DNA from: Phenylobacterium montanum | Lineage (GTDB): Bacteria > Pseudomonadota > Alphaproteobacteria > Caulobacterales > Caulobacteraceae | DNA length: 64,000 bases | NCBI RefSeq assembly: GCF_018135625.1 | Contig: NZ_CP073078.1 | Coordinates: 2,326,501-2,390,500 of the forward strand | Direction of reading: 5' to 3' | Shown: one piece after another, positions 46,162 to 55,425 of the stretch | Layout: each line of letters begins with the position of its first letter | Numbering within the stretch: position 1 is the first letter of the stretch | The notes under the pieces: generated by a model | What the model saw: the letters and a program-made list of their open reading frames with translations, nothing else | Told to the model about the DNA's origin: nothing | The model's database searches: none | Made by a program: the position numbers and the translations under genes

Positions 46162-47616
46162 ATGCGGAAGACGCCGCCGCGCCGCACCCTCCTCGCCTTC
46201 GCGCTCCTGACCCTCGCCCCTGCGGCTGCCGTGTCCGCACCGGCCGGCGGCGCCGATCTGGTGATCGAACACGTCACCGTCGTGCCGATGACGGATGGCG
46301 GCGCGGAGATCCGGGATCAGACTGTGGTCATCCGCGACGGCCGCATCGCCGAGATCGGTCCAAGTACTGCGAAGCGTCTGAACGCGCCGGGCCGTCATGT
46401 GGACGGATCGCACGAATGGCTGATCCCGGGCCTGACCGACGCCCATGCGCACCTCGAGAACGACCGGATATTGCGGCTGGTCCTGCACGCACCGGACCTG
46501 CCGGCGGGGGCGACCAAGGACGAGGACGTATTTCTGCCCTACGTCGCCAACGGCGTGACCCAGGTCGTCGACCTGTCGGCCACGTCCGAGACCTTCGCCC
46601 AGCGGGCCGCGATCGACAACGGCCGGGTGCTCGGGCCGCATATCGTGACGGCCGCCATGATCGATGGCGCCGCGCCGGTCTGGCCGATCGGCATGACCCG
46701 CGCCGCCGCCGACCCGGAGGCCGGCCGCCGAGCGGTGCGCGACGCGGCGAAAGAGGGCTATGACCTGATCAAGGTCTACAGCCGGCTCGACCTCCCGACG
46801 TTCACGGCGATCGTCGACGAAGCGCGCAAGCAACATCTGCCCGTCGTAGGCCACATCCCCGCGCGCGAGCAGGGCTTGACGGAGCGCTTCTTCCAGCCCG
46901 GCTACACGGTGGTGGCGCACGCGGAGGAGTTCGCCCAGCAGACGGCCGCGCCCGACGAGGCGGCCATCGCCCGCTACGTCGATATGGCTAAGCGCAACGG
47001 GACGGGCCTGATCGCCACCCTGACGCTCGACGAGCGGATCCTGGAGGAAATGCGCGATCCCTCATCGCTGGAGAGACGACCCGAGCTTGCCGCCTTGAAT
47101 CCGCTGTGGCGTGAGCTCGTGCTGAAGCACAATCCCTACGTGGGCCAGAGCTCGCCCGCCGCGATCGCGCGCATCGAGAAGATCGTCGCCTTCAACCGAA
47201 AGCTGGTCGCGGTGTTCGAAGCCGCCGGCGTTCCGGTGTTGGCGGGAACCGACTCCCCCGTGCCGGGCGTCGTTCCGGGCTATTCATTGCCCGACGAGCT
47301 GGAGGCTCTGACCGTCTCCGGCCTGACGCCGAAGCAGGCGCTTGAGAGCGCCACGCGCCGGCCGAACCAATGGCTGGGCTCGGCGAAGAACCGAGGCGTC
47401 GTCGCGGTCGGCGCGCAGGCCGACCTCCTGCTGCTGGGCGCCGATCCCCTGGCGGACATCCGCAACGTCCGCCGCATCGAGGCCGTGATCGTGGGCGGCG
47501 GTCTGCATTCGCGCGCTGAGCTCGACGAAAAAATCGCCGCGCTGAGGGCCCGGCACGCATTTGCTGGAACGAACAGCCTGCCCGCGTCGGCCCCGGCGGC
47601 ATCGACGCCGGATTGA
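46162..47616 (+). CDS. Exported metal-dependent amidohydrolase
   Basis: A 484-residue amidohydrolase-superfamily protein with a signal peptide (about 1-26, ending VSA). Metal ligands are visible: His95 and His97 in TDAHAHLE, Lys204 in LIKVYS (probably carboxylated), His231 in VVGHIPAR, His253 in VVAHAEEF and Asp364 in AGTDSP. This binuclear set is that of imidazolonepropionase/Xaa-Pro dipeptidase-type exported amidohydrolases. It probably hydrolyses an amide or peptide in the periplasm. It is transcribed with MarR and follows the GGT-like gene, which also acts on amide bonds. Confidence 0.88.
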   Translation: MRKTPPRRTLLAFALLTLAPAAAVSAPAGGADLVIEHVTVVPMTDGGAEIRDQTVVIRDGRIAEIGPSTAKRLNAPGRHVDGSHEWLIPGLTDAHAHLENDRILRLVLHAPDLPAGATKDEDVFLPYVANGVTQVVDLSATSETFAQRAAIDNGRVLGPHIVTAAMIDGAAPVWPIGMTRAAADPEAGRRAVRDAAKEGYDLIKVYSRLDLPTFTAIVDEARKQHLPVVGHIPAREQGLTERFFQPGYTVVAHAEEFAQQTAAPDEAAIARYVDMAKRNGTGLIATLTLDERILEEMRDPSSLERRPELAALNPLWRELVLKHNPYVGQSSPAAIARIEKIVAFNRKLVAVFEAAGVPVLAGTDSPVPGVVPGYSLPDELEALTVSGLTPKQALESATRRPNQWLGSAKNRGVVAVGAQADLLLLGADPLADIRNVRRIEAVIVGGGLHSRAELDEKIAALRARHAFAGTNSLPASAPAASTPD

Positions 47617-47734
47617 GCTGCCCTGCCAAACCTGTTGTCACGGGCTAGCAGGGAATATCGAAGTTTTGCGTTGGATTAGTACAGCCTTACGGAAGATGCG
47701 TCACCGTCAACAGCAATGAAGAGGCAATCCTCTC

Positions 47735-48556
47735 ATGTCGCCAAAAATTCACACCTATTCGGCCGCAGAGAGCGCATTCTACGTGAACAGCTTCCTCATC
47801 GAGGGGCACGACAGTGTCATTGTGATCGATACTCAATTCCTTGTCTCGTCGGCTCGCGACCTGCGCAAGCAGCTTGACGCGCTCGAGAAGCCGTTGGCCG
47901 CGGTGATCATCTCGCATCCCCATCCGGACCACTACAACGGTCTTCCCGTTCTCTTGGAAGGGCTGCCCCCGACACCGGTCTACGCTACTCGCGCTACAAT
48001 AGACGCAATCCAAGAGACCCAACCTGCCAAGCGAGCGGCTTGGACCCCAATATACGGGGACGATTACCCGAAGGCGGACGCGCTTCCGAACAAAGTCGTA
48101 GGAGCCGATGATCGCCTTACGATCGCCGGTGTTGAGCTTCGCATGATTGACCTGGGGCCCGGCGAGTCATCAGACATCACGGTCATCCATCTGCCAGGAG
48201 CGGACGCATTGCTCGCATCGGACCTGATCTACAACAATTGCCATCCTTGGCTCGCTGAAGCGCGTACCGAGGCATGGTTGCGGCAGATCGACGAGATCGA
48301 GCAGCGTTTCGGCGATGTCAGCCAGGTGCACGCCGGGCACGGACCGGCGGGAGGGCCCGAACTGTTTGAGGACCAGCGCAAATACATTCAGGAGTTCCGG
48401 AATGTTGTCGCGCGATTTGCGCACACTCCGAGCCTGGACGCCTCGGCCATGGCGGAAATCCGCTCTGAAACGACCCGCAATCGAGCAAGCTGGCCCCTCG
48501 ACTTGCTGATCGACATGAATGCGACGGCGATCTTTGCGGAACTCACGGGAGGCTGA
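47735..48556 (+). CDS. Metallo-beta-lactamase-fold hydrolase
   Basis: A 273-residue MBL-fold protein. The metal motif HPHPDH (His61, His63, Asp65, His66) is complete, and further ligands are plausible in LLASDLIYNNCHP and VHAGHGPAGG. There is no signal peptide, so it is cytoplasmic. The fold covers lactonases, thioesterases and other hydrolases. Nothing here fixes the substrate. It stands alone, followed by an HxlR regulator about 165 bp downstream. Confidence 0.87.
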   Translation: MSPKIHTYSAAESAFYVNSFLIEGHDSVIVIDTQFLVSSARDLRKQLDALEKPLAAVIISHPHPDHYNGLPVLLEGLPPTPVYATRATIDAIQETQPAKRAAWTPIYGDDYPKADALPNKVVGADDRLTIAGVELRMIDLGPGESSDITVIHLPGADALLASDLIYNNCHPWLAEARTEAWLRQIDEIEQRFGDVSQVHAGHGPAGGPELFEDQRKYIQEFRNVVARFAHTPSLDASAMAEIRSETTRNRASWPLDLLIDMNATAIFAELTGG

Positions 48557-48721
48557 GCTTCCCCCACAATGGGCGTCCGCAAGGCTGTGCATCCGATCCT
48601 GCCGGTCAATACCCGCCTGATTGAGCCGTCTAGTCGAACTCGGAGCCGGGCACGAACCATTTGGTGCGTTGAGGCGGTCTCCTGAGCACATTATCAAGCA
48701 GAGAAGGTGCGTTGGAAATAT

Positions 48722-49096
48722 ATGGCCAAACGTCTTGCAAAGCGCTTCGGTTGTCCCGTGGAGTTCGCGCTCGATGTGCTTGGGGGCAAATGGAAAATCG
48801 TAATCCTGTCAAATCTGAAACAAGGTCCGTTGCGGTATGGAGAGCTGCGAGCCCTGATCCCGACGCTCAGCGACAAGATGTTGACGCAGCGGCTGAAGGA
48901 GCTGGAAGAGCTCGGTCTGGTCGTTCGAGACAGCGGCTTGGTCGCTGGAGGCTACGCCCTGTCGCCAAAGGGCGAGTCGCTCGCGCCGGTCTTACAGGCG
49001 CTCTACGACTGGGGCCTCGAGGCGGGGCCGTCGATGGGAGCGCTGTTCTCCCGCCCCTTTTTGAGCGCGGGCGCCGCTTCGCAATCGGACGGGTAG
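48722..49096 (+). CDS. HxlR family transcriptional regulator
   Basis: A 124-residue winged-helix protein with the family features: CPVEFALDVLGGKWKIVIL near the start with the conserved Cys and GGKW, LRYGELRALIPTLSDKMLTQ as the DNA-binding part, and YALSPKGESLAPVL in the wing. ATG 48722 is used; GTG 48707 is an alternative with poorer spacing. The N-terminal Cys often senses redox or electrophiles in this family. The neighbours (iron-sulfur/globin protein, DJ-1-like protein) fit a stress-response unit. Confidence 0.88.
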   Translation: MAKRLAKRFGCPVEFALDVLGGKWKIVILSNLKQGPLRYGELRALIPTLSDKMLTQRLKELEELGLVVRDSGLVAGGYALSPKGESLAPVLQALYDWGLEAGPSMGALFSRPFLSAGAASQSDG

Positions 49097-49175
49097 ATGC
49101 TGGCGGGCGCCAACCCTCGACAACCAAAGGGACTTACCCGCCCTTGGAGGGTGGACGAACGGCTGAGACCCAAGA

Positions 49176-50318
49176 ATGACCATCGAATCGACACCTCCGG
49201 AGATCGCTACCGGCCAGGAGCTGGAAATACGCTTCGACAGCAATCTATGCATCCACGCGCGTTTTTGCGTTCTGAGCGCGCCGGACGTGTTCAAGGCGAA
49301 CACGCCCGGGGAATGGATCTACCCCGACGCTATGAATGCGCCGGCGCTGGCGGCCGTGGCGCGCAATTGTCCCTCCGGCGCCATCACCTACCGCGCCGCA
49401 GATCCGGTTCTCGAGGAGCCCTGCCCGCCCGTCAATTTGCTCCGAATTCGGCAGGACGGACCTTATGCGTTCAACGCGCAAATCGTTTTGGCCGGCGAGA
49501 CGGAGCCCTCGACACGGCGCACGCTCTGCCGTTGCGGCGCGTCGAACAACAAGCCCTACTGCGACGGCAGCCACGTGCGGGTCGGCTTCGAGGCGACCGG
49601 CGAACCTCCGGCCGGCGACCGAAGGCCGTTGTCTCCCCGCGATGGTCCTCTCGAAGTCACCCCGCTCAGGGACGGGCCGCTGGAGGTGCGCGGGCCGCTG
49701 GAGATGGTCAGCGGCACAGGGCGCACATTCGCCACTTCGGTTCATTGCCTGCTTTGTCGATGCGGCTGCTCGTCATCCAAGCCGTACTGCGATGGAACGC
49801 ACGCATCCAACGGGTTCACGGACCGAAACGGCTGCGAGACCCTGGCGGCGTCATCTGTCGATCCGGCTCCGAGCCTCGCCGAATGGGCCGGCGGCCGCGA
49901 GGCGTTCGTCCGGCTGACGGAGGCCTTCTACGCAAAGGTCCCGAACGATCCGCTGCTGGCCCTGGTCTTCGCGCATATGCCGCGCGACCATGCCGTGCAT
50001 GTCGCCGATTTCATCGCAGAGGTGTTCGGCGGACCCACCGAATACAGCGGCTCGGGCGGCAGCCACACCGGTATGATCCGCAAGCATCTCGGCCGCGCGA
50101 TCACCGACGATCATCGGCGGCGCTGGGTCGAATTGATGATCGCGACAGCCGACGAGGCCGGGCTTCCCACCGACCCGGCCTTTCGCGACGCATTTGTCGC
50201 CTATCTCGAATGGGGTTCGCGTTTGGCCGTGATCAACTCCGCGCCCGGTGTCCCGCCGCCGGAAGGCGATTGGCCGATGCCGGCTTGGGGCTGGGGGCCG
50301 CCGCGCGGCCCAGGCTGA
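49176..50318 (+). CDS. [4Fe-4S]-CDGSH-CDGSH-truncated globin fusion protein
   Basis: A 380-residue cytoplasmic protein with four modules. Residues 12-80 form a divergent ferredoxin-like mono-cluster domain (Cys25, Cys31, Cys65). Two CDGSH [2Fe-2S] sites follow: Cys118, Cys120, Cys129, His133 in CRCGASNNKPYCDGSH, and Cys194, Cys196, Cys205, His209 in CRCGCSSSKPYCDGTH. Residues 235-355 are a group II truncated haemoglobin, with proximal His304 in MIRKHLGRAI and Trp317 at the usual distal G8 position. Electron transfer from the clusters to haem, for O2, NO or peroxide chemistry, is a natural inference. It follows HxlR by 79 bp. Confidence 0.88.
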   Translation: MTIESTPPEIATGQELEIRFDSNLCIHARFCVLSAPDVFKANTPGEWIYPDAMNAPALAAVARNCPSGAITYRAADPVLEEPCPPVNLLRIRQDGPYAFNAQIVLAGETEPSTRRTLCRCGASNNKPYCDGSHVRVGFEATGEPPAGDRRPLSPRDGPLEVTPLRDGPLEVRGPLEMVSGTGRTFATSVHCLLCRCGCSSSKPYCDGTHASNGFTDRNGCETLAASSVDPAPSLAEWAGGREAFVRLTEAFYAKVPNDPLLALVFAHMPRDHAVHVADFIAEVFGGPTEYSGSGGSHTGMIRKHLGRAITDDHRRRWVELMIATADEAGLPTDPAFRDAFVAYLEWGSRLAVINSAPGVPPPEGDWPMPAWGWGPPRGPG

Positions 50319-50401
50319 TGCGAGCGCGCCGCCCATGAGGCCCAGTCAGCCGACGACAAACTCGGCGCCGAACGTCGCTTCATTTTAGATGGAGAAATAT
50401 T

Positions 50402-51172
50402 TTGAGCATCAGGGACCCGAACCTGGTCAATCCGAAGGCCCGCAAGAAGGTGGGGATCGTCATCTCCAACCCGGCGATCGCTTCGACCACGGGCTGGCCA
50501 GTGGGCTTCTGGTGGAGCGAACTTTCGCACCCCTATTTCGAGTTCACCGAGAAGGGCTACGAGGTCGAGATCTTCTCGCCAGATGGCGGCAAGTGCGAAG
50601 CGGACGCGATGAGCGATCCGCGTGATCCGTCCGGCTATTCAGAGACGGACCTCATCAGCATGGGCTTTATACTCACGCCCCGGCTGGCGACACTGGTGGA
50701 TCAGACGACTCCTGTCGAGAGGTTGGATGCCGACACCTTCGACGCGATCGTCGTCGCGGGCGGCCAGTCGCCGATGTTCACGTTCGAACGGGCCACAGCG
50801 CTCCAGAATAAATTCGTGGAGTTCTACGAGGCCGGAAAGGTTGCGGCCGCCCTTTGCCACGGAACGGCGATCCTCCGGTACGCGCGACTGTCCAGCGGCG
50901 AGCCACTGGTGAAGGGCAAAACCGTCACCGGCTTTGCGAACGTCGAGGAAGATTTCGCAGACAATGCGGTCTGGAGCATGGGCCTCCTTTCCCGCGACAA
51001 GCGCGTCATGCCCTGGCGCATCGAAGATGAGCTGAAGAAGCTCGGAGCGAACTATATTCAGGCTGGGCTCTGGCGCGGGTTCGCAGTGCGCGACGGCAAC
51101 CTCATCACGGGCCAGCAAAACTTCTCTGGCGCGGAGACAGCCGCCAAGGTGATCGAAGCGCTGGGCGAATAG
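50402..51172 (+). CDS. DJ-1/PfpI family protein (class I glutamine amidotransferase-like)
   Basis: A 256-residue protein of the DJ-1/PfpI/Hsp31 group. The nucleophile elbow is AAALCHGTAIL with Cys152 and His153, after FDAIVVAGGQSPMF. The sequence GYEVEIFSPDGG near residue 53 and WSMGLLSRDK later are typical of the type 1 GATase-like subfamily. TTG 50402 is the start, with GGAG 7 bases upstream. Members act as glyoxalase III, chaperones or deglycases; the exact activity is not decidable here. It follows the iron-sulfur/globin gene by 83 bp on the same strand. Confidence 0.87.
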   Translation: MSIRDPNLVNPKARKKVGIVISNPAIASTTGWPVGFWWSELSHPYFEFTEKGYEVEIFSPDGGKCEADAMSDPRDPSGYSETDLISMGFILTPRLATLVDQTTPVERLDADTFDAIVVAGGQSPMFTFERATALQNKFVEFYEAGKVAAALCHGTAILRYARLSSGEPLVKGKTVTGFANVEEDFADNAVWSMGLLSRDKRVMPWRIEDELKKLGANYIQAGLWRGFAVRDGNLITGQQNFSGAETAAKVIEALGE

Positions 51173-51429
51173 AACAGGTTGTCGGCGGGCCAGCGCATCG
51201 ACCTCTCCGAACCGCGCGGCGAACCTTCAGCAGAGAACGATCTTCGGCAATTCGGGCCCCCGACCCGTGGCGCACCCTGGGGGGCGGCAAGCTCGTCACA
51301 GCCCAGCGGCATACTCCGCAGACCGCCGGCCTTAAAAAATTTCTGGCCTCGGTGTCGATTTGCGAGGGAGCGTCCGTCTTTGGTCTGTTGGCGGCGCAGC
51401 AGCGTTGTCCCAAACTCCATGAGGTCCCG

Positions 51430-51777
51430 ATGCAATACGCTCTGTTGATTTACCAGAATGAAGTCGCCGCCGGCCTGGAACCCGGAAACCCAGCGCTGAA
51501 CGCGATCGTGGCGCGCCACATGGCCTTTTCGAGTGAGCTTGGCACGAAGCGCATCGGCGGCTCGGGCCTGAAGACGACGGCCAGCGCGACGACGGTGAGG
51601 ACGCAGAATGGCGCCCGCAGCGTGCACGACGGTCCGTTCGCAGAAACGCGAGAACAACTCGGCGGGTTTTATCTCATCGACGCAGCCGATCTGGATGAAG
51701 CGATCGAGATCGCGGGCAAGGTGCCTTTGGCCGGCGATGGCGCGATCGAAATCCGTCCTCTCCTGGGCGCAGGTTGA
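51430..51777 (+). CDS. YCII/DGPF domain protein
   Basis: A 115-residue protein with the DGPF motif (HDGPFAETREQLGGFYLI) and the N-terminal MQYALLIYQNE strand. ATG 51430 follows GAGGTCCCG. Its stop overlaps the TTG start of the sigma-factor gene (TTGA). DGPF proteins are regular partners of ECF42-type sigma factors in genomic surveys, and their function is not known. The 256 bp upstream of it contain nothing recognised. Confidence 0.9.
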   Translation: MQYALLIYQNEVAAGLEPGNPALNAIVARHMAFSSELGTKRIGGSGLKTTASATTVRTQNGARSVHDGPFAETREQLGGFYLIDAADLDEAIEIAGKVPLAGDGAIEIRPLLGAG

Positions 51778-53003
51778 GCCGGGCGGCTCTTGAGAGCGCG
51801 GTGCGGACCGCAGGCGCGCGAGTGCTCGCCGCGTTAACGGCCCGTTACCGCGATCTCGACCTGGCGGAAGACGCGTTCGCCGAGGCGTGTCTGCGGGCGG
51901 CGCGAACTTGGCCCGAACGGGGCCATCCGCGTAATGCCGCCGCTTGGCTCTACCGTGTGGCCGACCGTGTCGCGATCGACATGTTGCGGGCGCGCAAGGC
52001 GCGCCAACGGATAAAGCCCGACGCCGGCGAGCCCGCGACAGCGGCGGAGGATCCCATGAGCGACGAGGACCTCTTGATCCCAGACGAACGGCTGCGGCTC
52101 ATCTTTGTCTGTTGCCATCCGGCGCTCAGCCGAGAGGCCCGTGTGGCGCTGACCCTCAGGATGGTGTGCGGTCTCGCAACCGAGGAAATCGCCCAGGCCT
52201 TTCTCGTGCCCGTCGCGACGATGGCGCAGCGCATCGTGCGCGCGAAGAATAAGGTCGCGGAGGCACGGATTCCCTTCGAGATCCCCCGCCCCGACGCCTG
52301 GCCGGCGCGGCTAGATTCTGTGCTTTCCACCTTGGAGGTCGCCTACGCCAGCGCCCATGCGGACGCGGCGGGCGCAGGCCGCAGGGCGGGCTTCGCTGCC
52401 GAGATCCTCGAGCTGACGCGGGTCCTGGCCGATCTACTCCCGGCGGAGGAGGACGCCCTGGCTCTGGCGGCCCTCGTTCGCTATGCCGAGGCGCGCCGGC
52501 CCGCACGCCTCGACGACGCCGGGGCGATGGCGCCTCTCACTGAGCAGGACCCGACGCAGTGGAATCGGACGCTCATCGACGAGGCCGACGCCTACCTGCG
52601 GCGCGCCGCCGAGCTCGGACCTTCCGGACCCCGGACGCTGCAGGCGGCGATCCATAGCGCCTGGTGCGGACGTCGCACGATCCTCGATCCGGCGCCCTGG
52701 CGGACCGTCCTCAACCTCTATGACACCCTTCTACGGCTGCGCGACGATCCCTTTGTCAGGCTCAATCGCGCGGTGGCGCTCGCGGAGGTGGTAAGCCCTG
52801 AAGCCGCGCTTTGCGAAGTCGACGCCCTTGATGGCGCGCAGCTTGCGGCGTTCCCCCCATATCATGCCGTTCGCGCCGATCTCCTCGCGCGCAGCGGCCG
52901 CACGGCGGACGCGAGGGCCGCGTACGACGCGCTCCTGGCGTTGCCGACATCCCCCGCGGAGCGGCTTTGGCTCGAACGCAAGCGCGAGAGCCTGGCCGGC
53001 TGA
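51774..53003 (+). CDS. ECF RNA polymerase sigma factor, ECF42-type
   Basis: A 409-residue sigma factor. Sigma-2 (about residues 20-75, AWLYRVADRVAIDMLRARKA) and sigma-4 (about 110-165, LTLRMVCGLATEEIAQAF, then VPVATMAQRIVRAK) are followed by a C-terminal domain of about 230 residues with helical, TPR-like content (DAYLRRAAELGPSGPRTLQA, RLNRAVALAEV), the signature of the ECF42 group. Start TTG 51774 overlaps the DGPF gene stop, so the two are coupled. There is no anti-sigma gene, as expected for this group, where the C-terminal extension is thought to regulate activity. Confidence 0.92.
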   Translation: MSRAALESAVRTAGARVLAALTARYRDLDLAEDAFAEACLRAARTWPERGHPRNAAAWLYRVADRVAIDMLRARKARQRIKPDAGEPATAAEDPMSDEDLLIPDERLRLIFVCCHPALSREARVALTLRMVCGLATEEIAQAFLVPVATMAQRIVRAKNKVAEARIPFEIPRPDAWPARLDSVLSTLEVAYASAHADAAGAGRRAGFAAEILELTRVLADLLPAEEDALALAALVRYAEARRPARLDDAGAMAPLTEQDPTQWNRTLIDEADAYLRRAAELGPSGPRTLQAAIHSAWCGRRTILDPAPWRTVLNLYDTLLRLRDDPFVRLNRAVALAEVVSPEAALCEVDALDGAQLAAFPPYHAVRADLLARSGRTADARAAYDALLALPTSPAERLWLERKRESLAG

Positions 53004-53104
53004 CGCAAATTATTTTCCAGCGCCTGTCGATCGAAGGTCAGGCGGCCGTCTCTTAGGTCAGAAGGCGCGGCCTTCGGTCGAACAACTAGAGCCGAGCGAG
53101 GACA

Positions 53105-53566
53105 ATGAGAATGCAATCCACGAACGAGGAACGCAATCAGACGACCATCCGTAGGCTTATTGAGGAAGTTATCAACCAAGGTCGTCTCGACCTCTGCGAC
53201 CAGTATCTCGCCGCAGATCGGATCGATCATGAAACCTACGGCTTGCCGGAGGGCATGAGCAACGGCCACGACGGGTTCAAGCGCGTGCTCGGCGTCTTCA
53301 TCGAGGCCTTCCCCGACCTCCACCTCTCGATCAAGTTCATGATCTCGGATGGCGAGAGGCTCGCCGTCTATCTGAAGACCAGCGGCACCCACCTCGGGCC
53401 GTTCATGGGCGCGCCTGCGACCGGCAAGCGCTTCGAAGCGAGCGGCGTCGATATTTTCGCTTTCAATGCCGAGGGCCTCGTGTCGCAGCACTGGGGGGCA
53501 TTTGATACCCTCGGCGTCATGCTGCAGCTCGGACTGTTCCCCGGGCCAACGGCCGTGGCGGCGTAG
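53105..53566 (+). CDS. SnoaL-like/ester cyclase family protein
   Basis: A 153-residue protein with the NTF2/SnoaL fold: an N-terminal helix (RNQTTIRRLIEEVINQGRL), the motif DHETYGLPEGMSNGHDGFK, IEAFPDLHLSIKFMI and a GPFMGAPATGKRFEASGVDI region. This subfamily is annotated ester cyclase by similarity to aklanonic acid methyl ester cyclase, but members outside polyketide clusters have no known reaction. ATG 53105 (or 53111) is used. It may be a target of the ECF sigma factor just upstream. Confidence 0.82.
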   Translation: MRMQSTNEERNQTTIRRLIEEVINQGRLDLCDQYLAADRIDHETYGLPEGMSNGHDGFKRVLGVFIEAFPDLHLSIKFMISDGERLAVYLKTSGTHLGPFMGAPATGKRFEASGVDIFAFNAEGLVSQHWGAFDTLGVMLQLGLFPGPTAVAA

Positions 53567-54035
53567 TTGCGCGCGCATCTCACCACTTCCGGAGGTTGGC
53601 GGACCGGGGTGGTGAGGGGCCACCGCAACAGCCACGCCTGAAGCAAAGGACAAGCCGACCCGGTCATGCGTGGCGGTCCTATTATCGAGCCCGAAAGCTG
53701 CCCGCGACGATGACCTGCTCACCGAACTGCACTGCTGGCGCGAACTGATGCATCGAGGCGCAACAGATTTCGTCTTATGCCGCCCTCTTGCGAGTGGGCG
53801 ATCCCTTCTGGCCGAATCCAGAACATTGCAGCGCTGATCAATTGTTGATATTTTTCGACTATGTCTCTATTTCTGCCATATTCATGATATTTTGCAACCA
53901 GAGGCGCGAGTGAGGCTTCGACGTTGACGTCCGCTATCCCGCCTCAATCACATTCAGCGGGACGGAGACGTCTTCGTCAGAGGTCTAATTTCAAAAATAG
54001 GTCAAAAGAATACGGAAATCAGAAGCGGAGCCATA
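53567..54035. other. 469-base gene-free stretch with AT-rich core
   Basis: No gene was found. The part 53835-53905 is AT-rich. Two short inverted repeats, ATCAA-TTG-TTGAT (53838-53850) and GACGT-TG-ACGTC (53920-53931), could serve the promoter of the MerR gene that follows. Weak evidence only. Confidence 0.3.
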
Positions 54036-54425
54036 ATGAGCTTAGATGACACTGGGAGCCTGACAGTCACTTTGAGTCTATCGGAAATGATAACCACGCC
54101 CATCAACATTGCGTGCCAACAGCTCGATATCACACAGAGGGCGGCCCGGTTCTACGAAGAGAAAGGGCTAATCAGTTCGGTTCGGATGTGGTCAGGTCGC
54201 ACCTATACAAGGGAGCAATACAATCGGCTTGCCATAATTGGTCGATGCCGTCGCGCGGGTCTCCCCCTCGCGGACATTCCCGCCGCCCTCGCTGTCTACG
54301 AGGGATCGGAAACGAACTTCCACGTCAAACGGGCGATGATTGGCAAACTAGAAAAGCAACTCGACCGCTTGGTGGCTCAAATCGATGCCCTCAAATGCGA
54401 AATCGCGCATCTTGAGAGCTTGTGA
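54036..54425 (+). CDS. MerR family transcriptional regulator (small)
   Basis: A 129-residue MerR-type regulator: winged HTH at about residues 24-92 (DITQRAARFYEEKGLISSVR, then RTYTREQYNRLAIIGRCRRA) and a C-terminal coiled-coil (KRAMIGKLEKQLDRLVAQID). There is no effector domain or Cys cluster. ATG 54036 follows AGCGGAGCC. Its 3' end overlaps the convergent LysR gene by 35 bases, so the two transcripts are antisense at their ends. The target is unknown. Confidence 0.86.
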   Translation: MSLDDTGSLTVTLSLSEMITTPINIACQQLDITQRAARFYEEKGLISSVRMWSGRTYTREQYNRLAIIGRCRRAGLPLADIPAALAVYEGSETNFHVKRAMIGKLEKQLDRLVAQIDALKCEIAHLESL

Positions 54426-55359
54426 GGCTACTAACTGCGCGTCGCGTCATCAGGCCGTTCGCCTCGCCCCCAATCTCGCTCTGCAGAAAATCCACGAAAA
54501 CCTTCACCTTGGACAGCACGTAGTGCCCTTTCGGGAACATCACGTAGAGCGGCAGGCGATGGGAGACCAGGTGGGGCAGGACCAGTTCCAGGCGTCCCGC
54601 GGCAAGGTCGTCCTCGATCAGGAAGCGTGGAAGATAGGCCAAACCCATCCCCGCAAGCATCGCCTCGCGCGTCACACGAACGCTGTTCGACGTCAGGGGG
54701 CCACGGCTGACAGCGATCACCTGGTCATTTGAGAGCCGCCATTCGCCGGGCCGGGACAGGTGGTTCTCGATCAGGCACTGGTGCTCTTTCAACTCGGCCG
54801 GCGTGGCCGGACGGCCGTGGCTGTCCAGGTATTCGGTCGAAGCGGCGAGCGCCATCTCGAAATCGCACAGCTTCACGGCCTCGAGTTCGGTGTCGTAGGG
54901 CTCGTCGACCCAGAAGGCGACGTCGAAGCGGCCGCGCAGCAGGTCGGCCTTGCTGTCGGACAGGTTCAGATAGACCCGCACGTCAGGATAGCGTTTCAGG
55001 AACGACGGAATGACCTCGGTCACGCGGAATAGAGACGAGACCACCGGCGCGGTGATCTTGAGTTCGCCCCGCGGCCGGGACGTCATGCCGGCCAGGACCT
55101 GGTTAGCCTCGTTGACCTCGTCGACGATCCGCGCGCACCGGTCGTAGATCTGCCGCCCCGCTGGCGTCAGAGCGATCGTGCGGGTGGTGCGGTCGAGGAG
55201 CTTCAGCCCGACACTGCTTTCGAGCCGCGCGATCTGCCGGCTGACGGCGGCCTTGGAAAGGCCCATGGCTTCTGCAGCGGCCGAGAAACTGCCGCTGTCC
55301 ACCACCGCCGCGAAGGACATCATCGCGACGGCGTTATCGACATCTAACTTTTCATCCAT
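54391..55359 (-). CDS. LysR family transcriptional regulator
   Basis: A 322-residue LTTR: N-terminal HTH (residues 10-70, SFAAVVDSGSFSAAAEAMGL, then SKAAVSRQIARLES) and the periplasmic-binding-like effector domain (PRGELKITAPVVSSLFRVTE, AGMGLAYLPRFL). It is the last gene of a minus-strand group ALDH, propeller, VOC, LysR, 66 bp after the VOC gene. It belongs to the large CrgA-like subgroup. As it does not diverge from its likely targets, it may control the divergent promoter at 58497-58662 in trans (inference). Confidence 0.9.
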   Translation of the reverse strand: MDEKLDVDNAVAMMSFAAVVDSGSFSAAAEAMGLSKAAVSRQIARLESSVGLKLLDRTTRTIALTPAGRQIYDRCARIVDEVNEANQVLAGMTSRPRGELKITAPVVSSLFRVTEVIPSFLKRYPDVRVYLNLSDSKADLLRGRFDVAFWVDEPYDTELEAVKLCDFEMALAASTEYLDSHGRPATPAELKEHQCLIENHLSRPGEWRLSNDQVIAVSRGPLTSNSVRVTREAMLAGMGLAYLPRFLIEDDLAAGRLELVLPHLVSHRLPLYVMFPKGHYVLSKVKVFVDFLQSEIGGEANGLMTRRAVSSLTSSQDARFRI

Positions 55360-55425
55360 GGGCGCATGGATCGTGGATTTTTGCAGATTGTCAACGATCG
55401 CTGTCGGAAGCCCGCCACCGGCGCG

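Noticed and set aside
53838-53850. Strong MerR operator
   Set aside because: The inverted repeat is only 5 bp per arm and too far from the start to be convincing.
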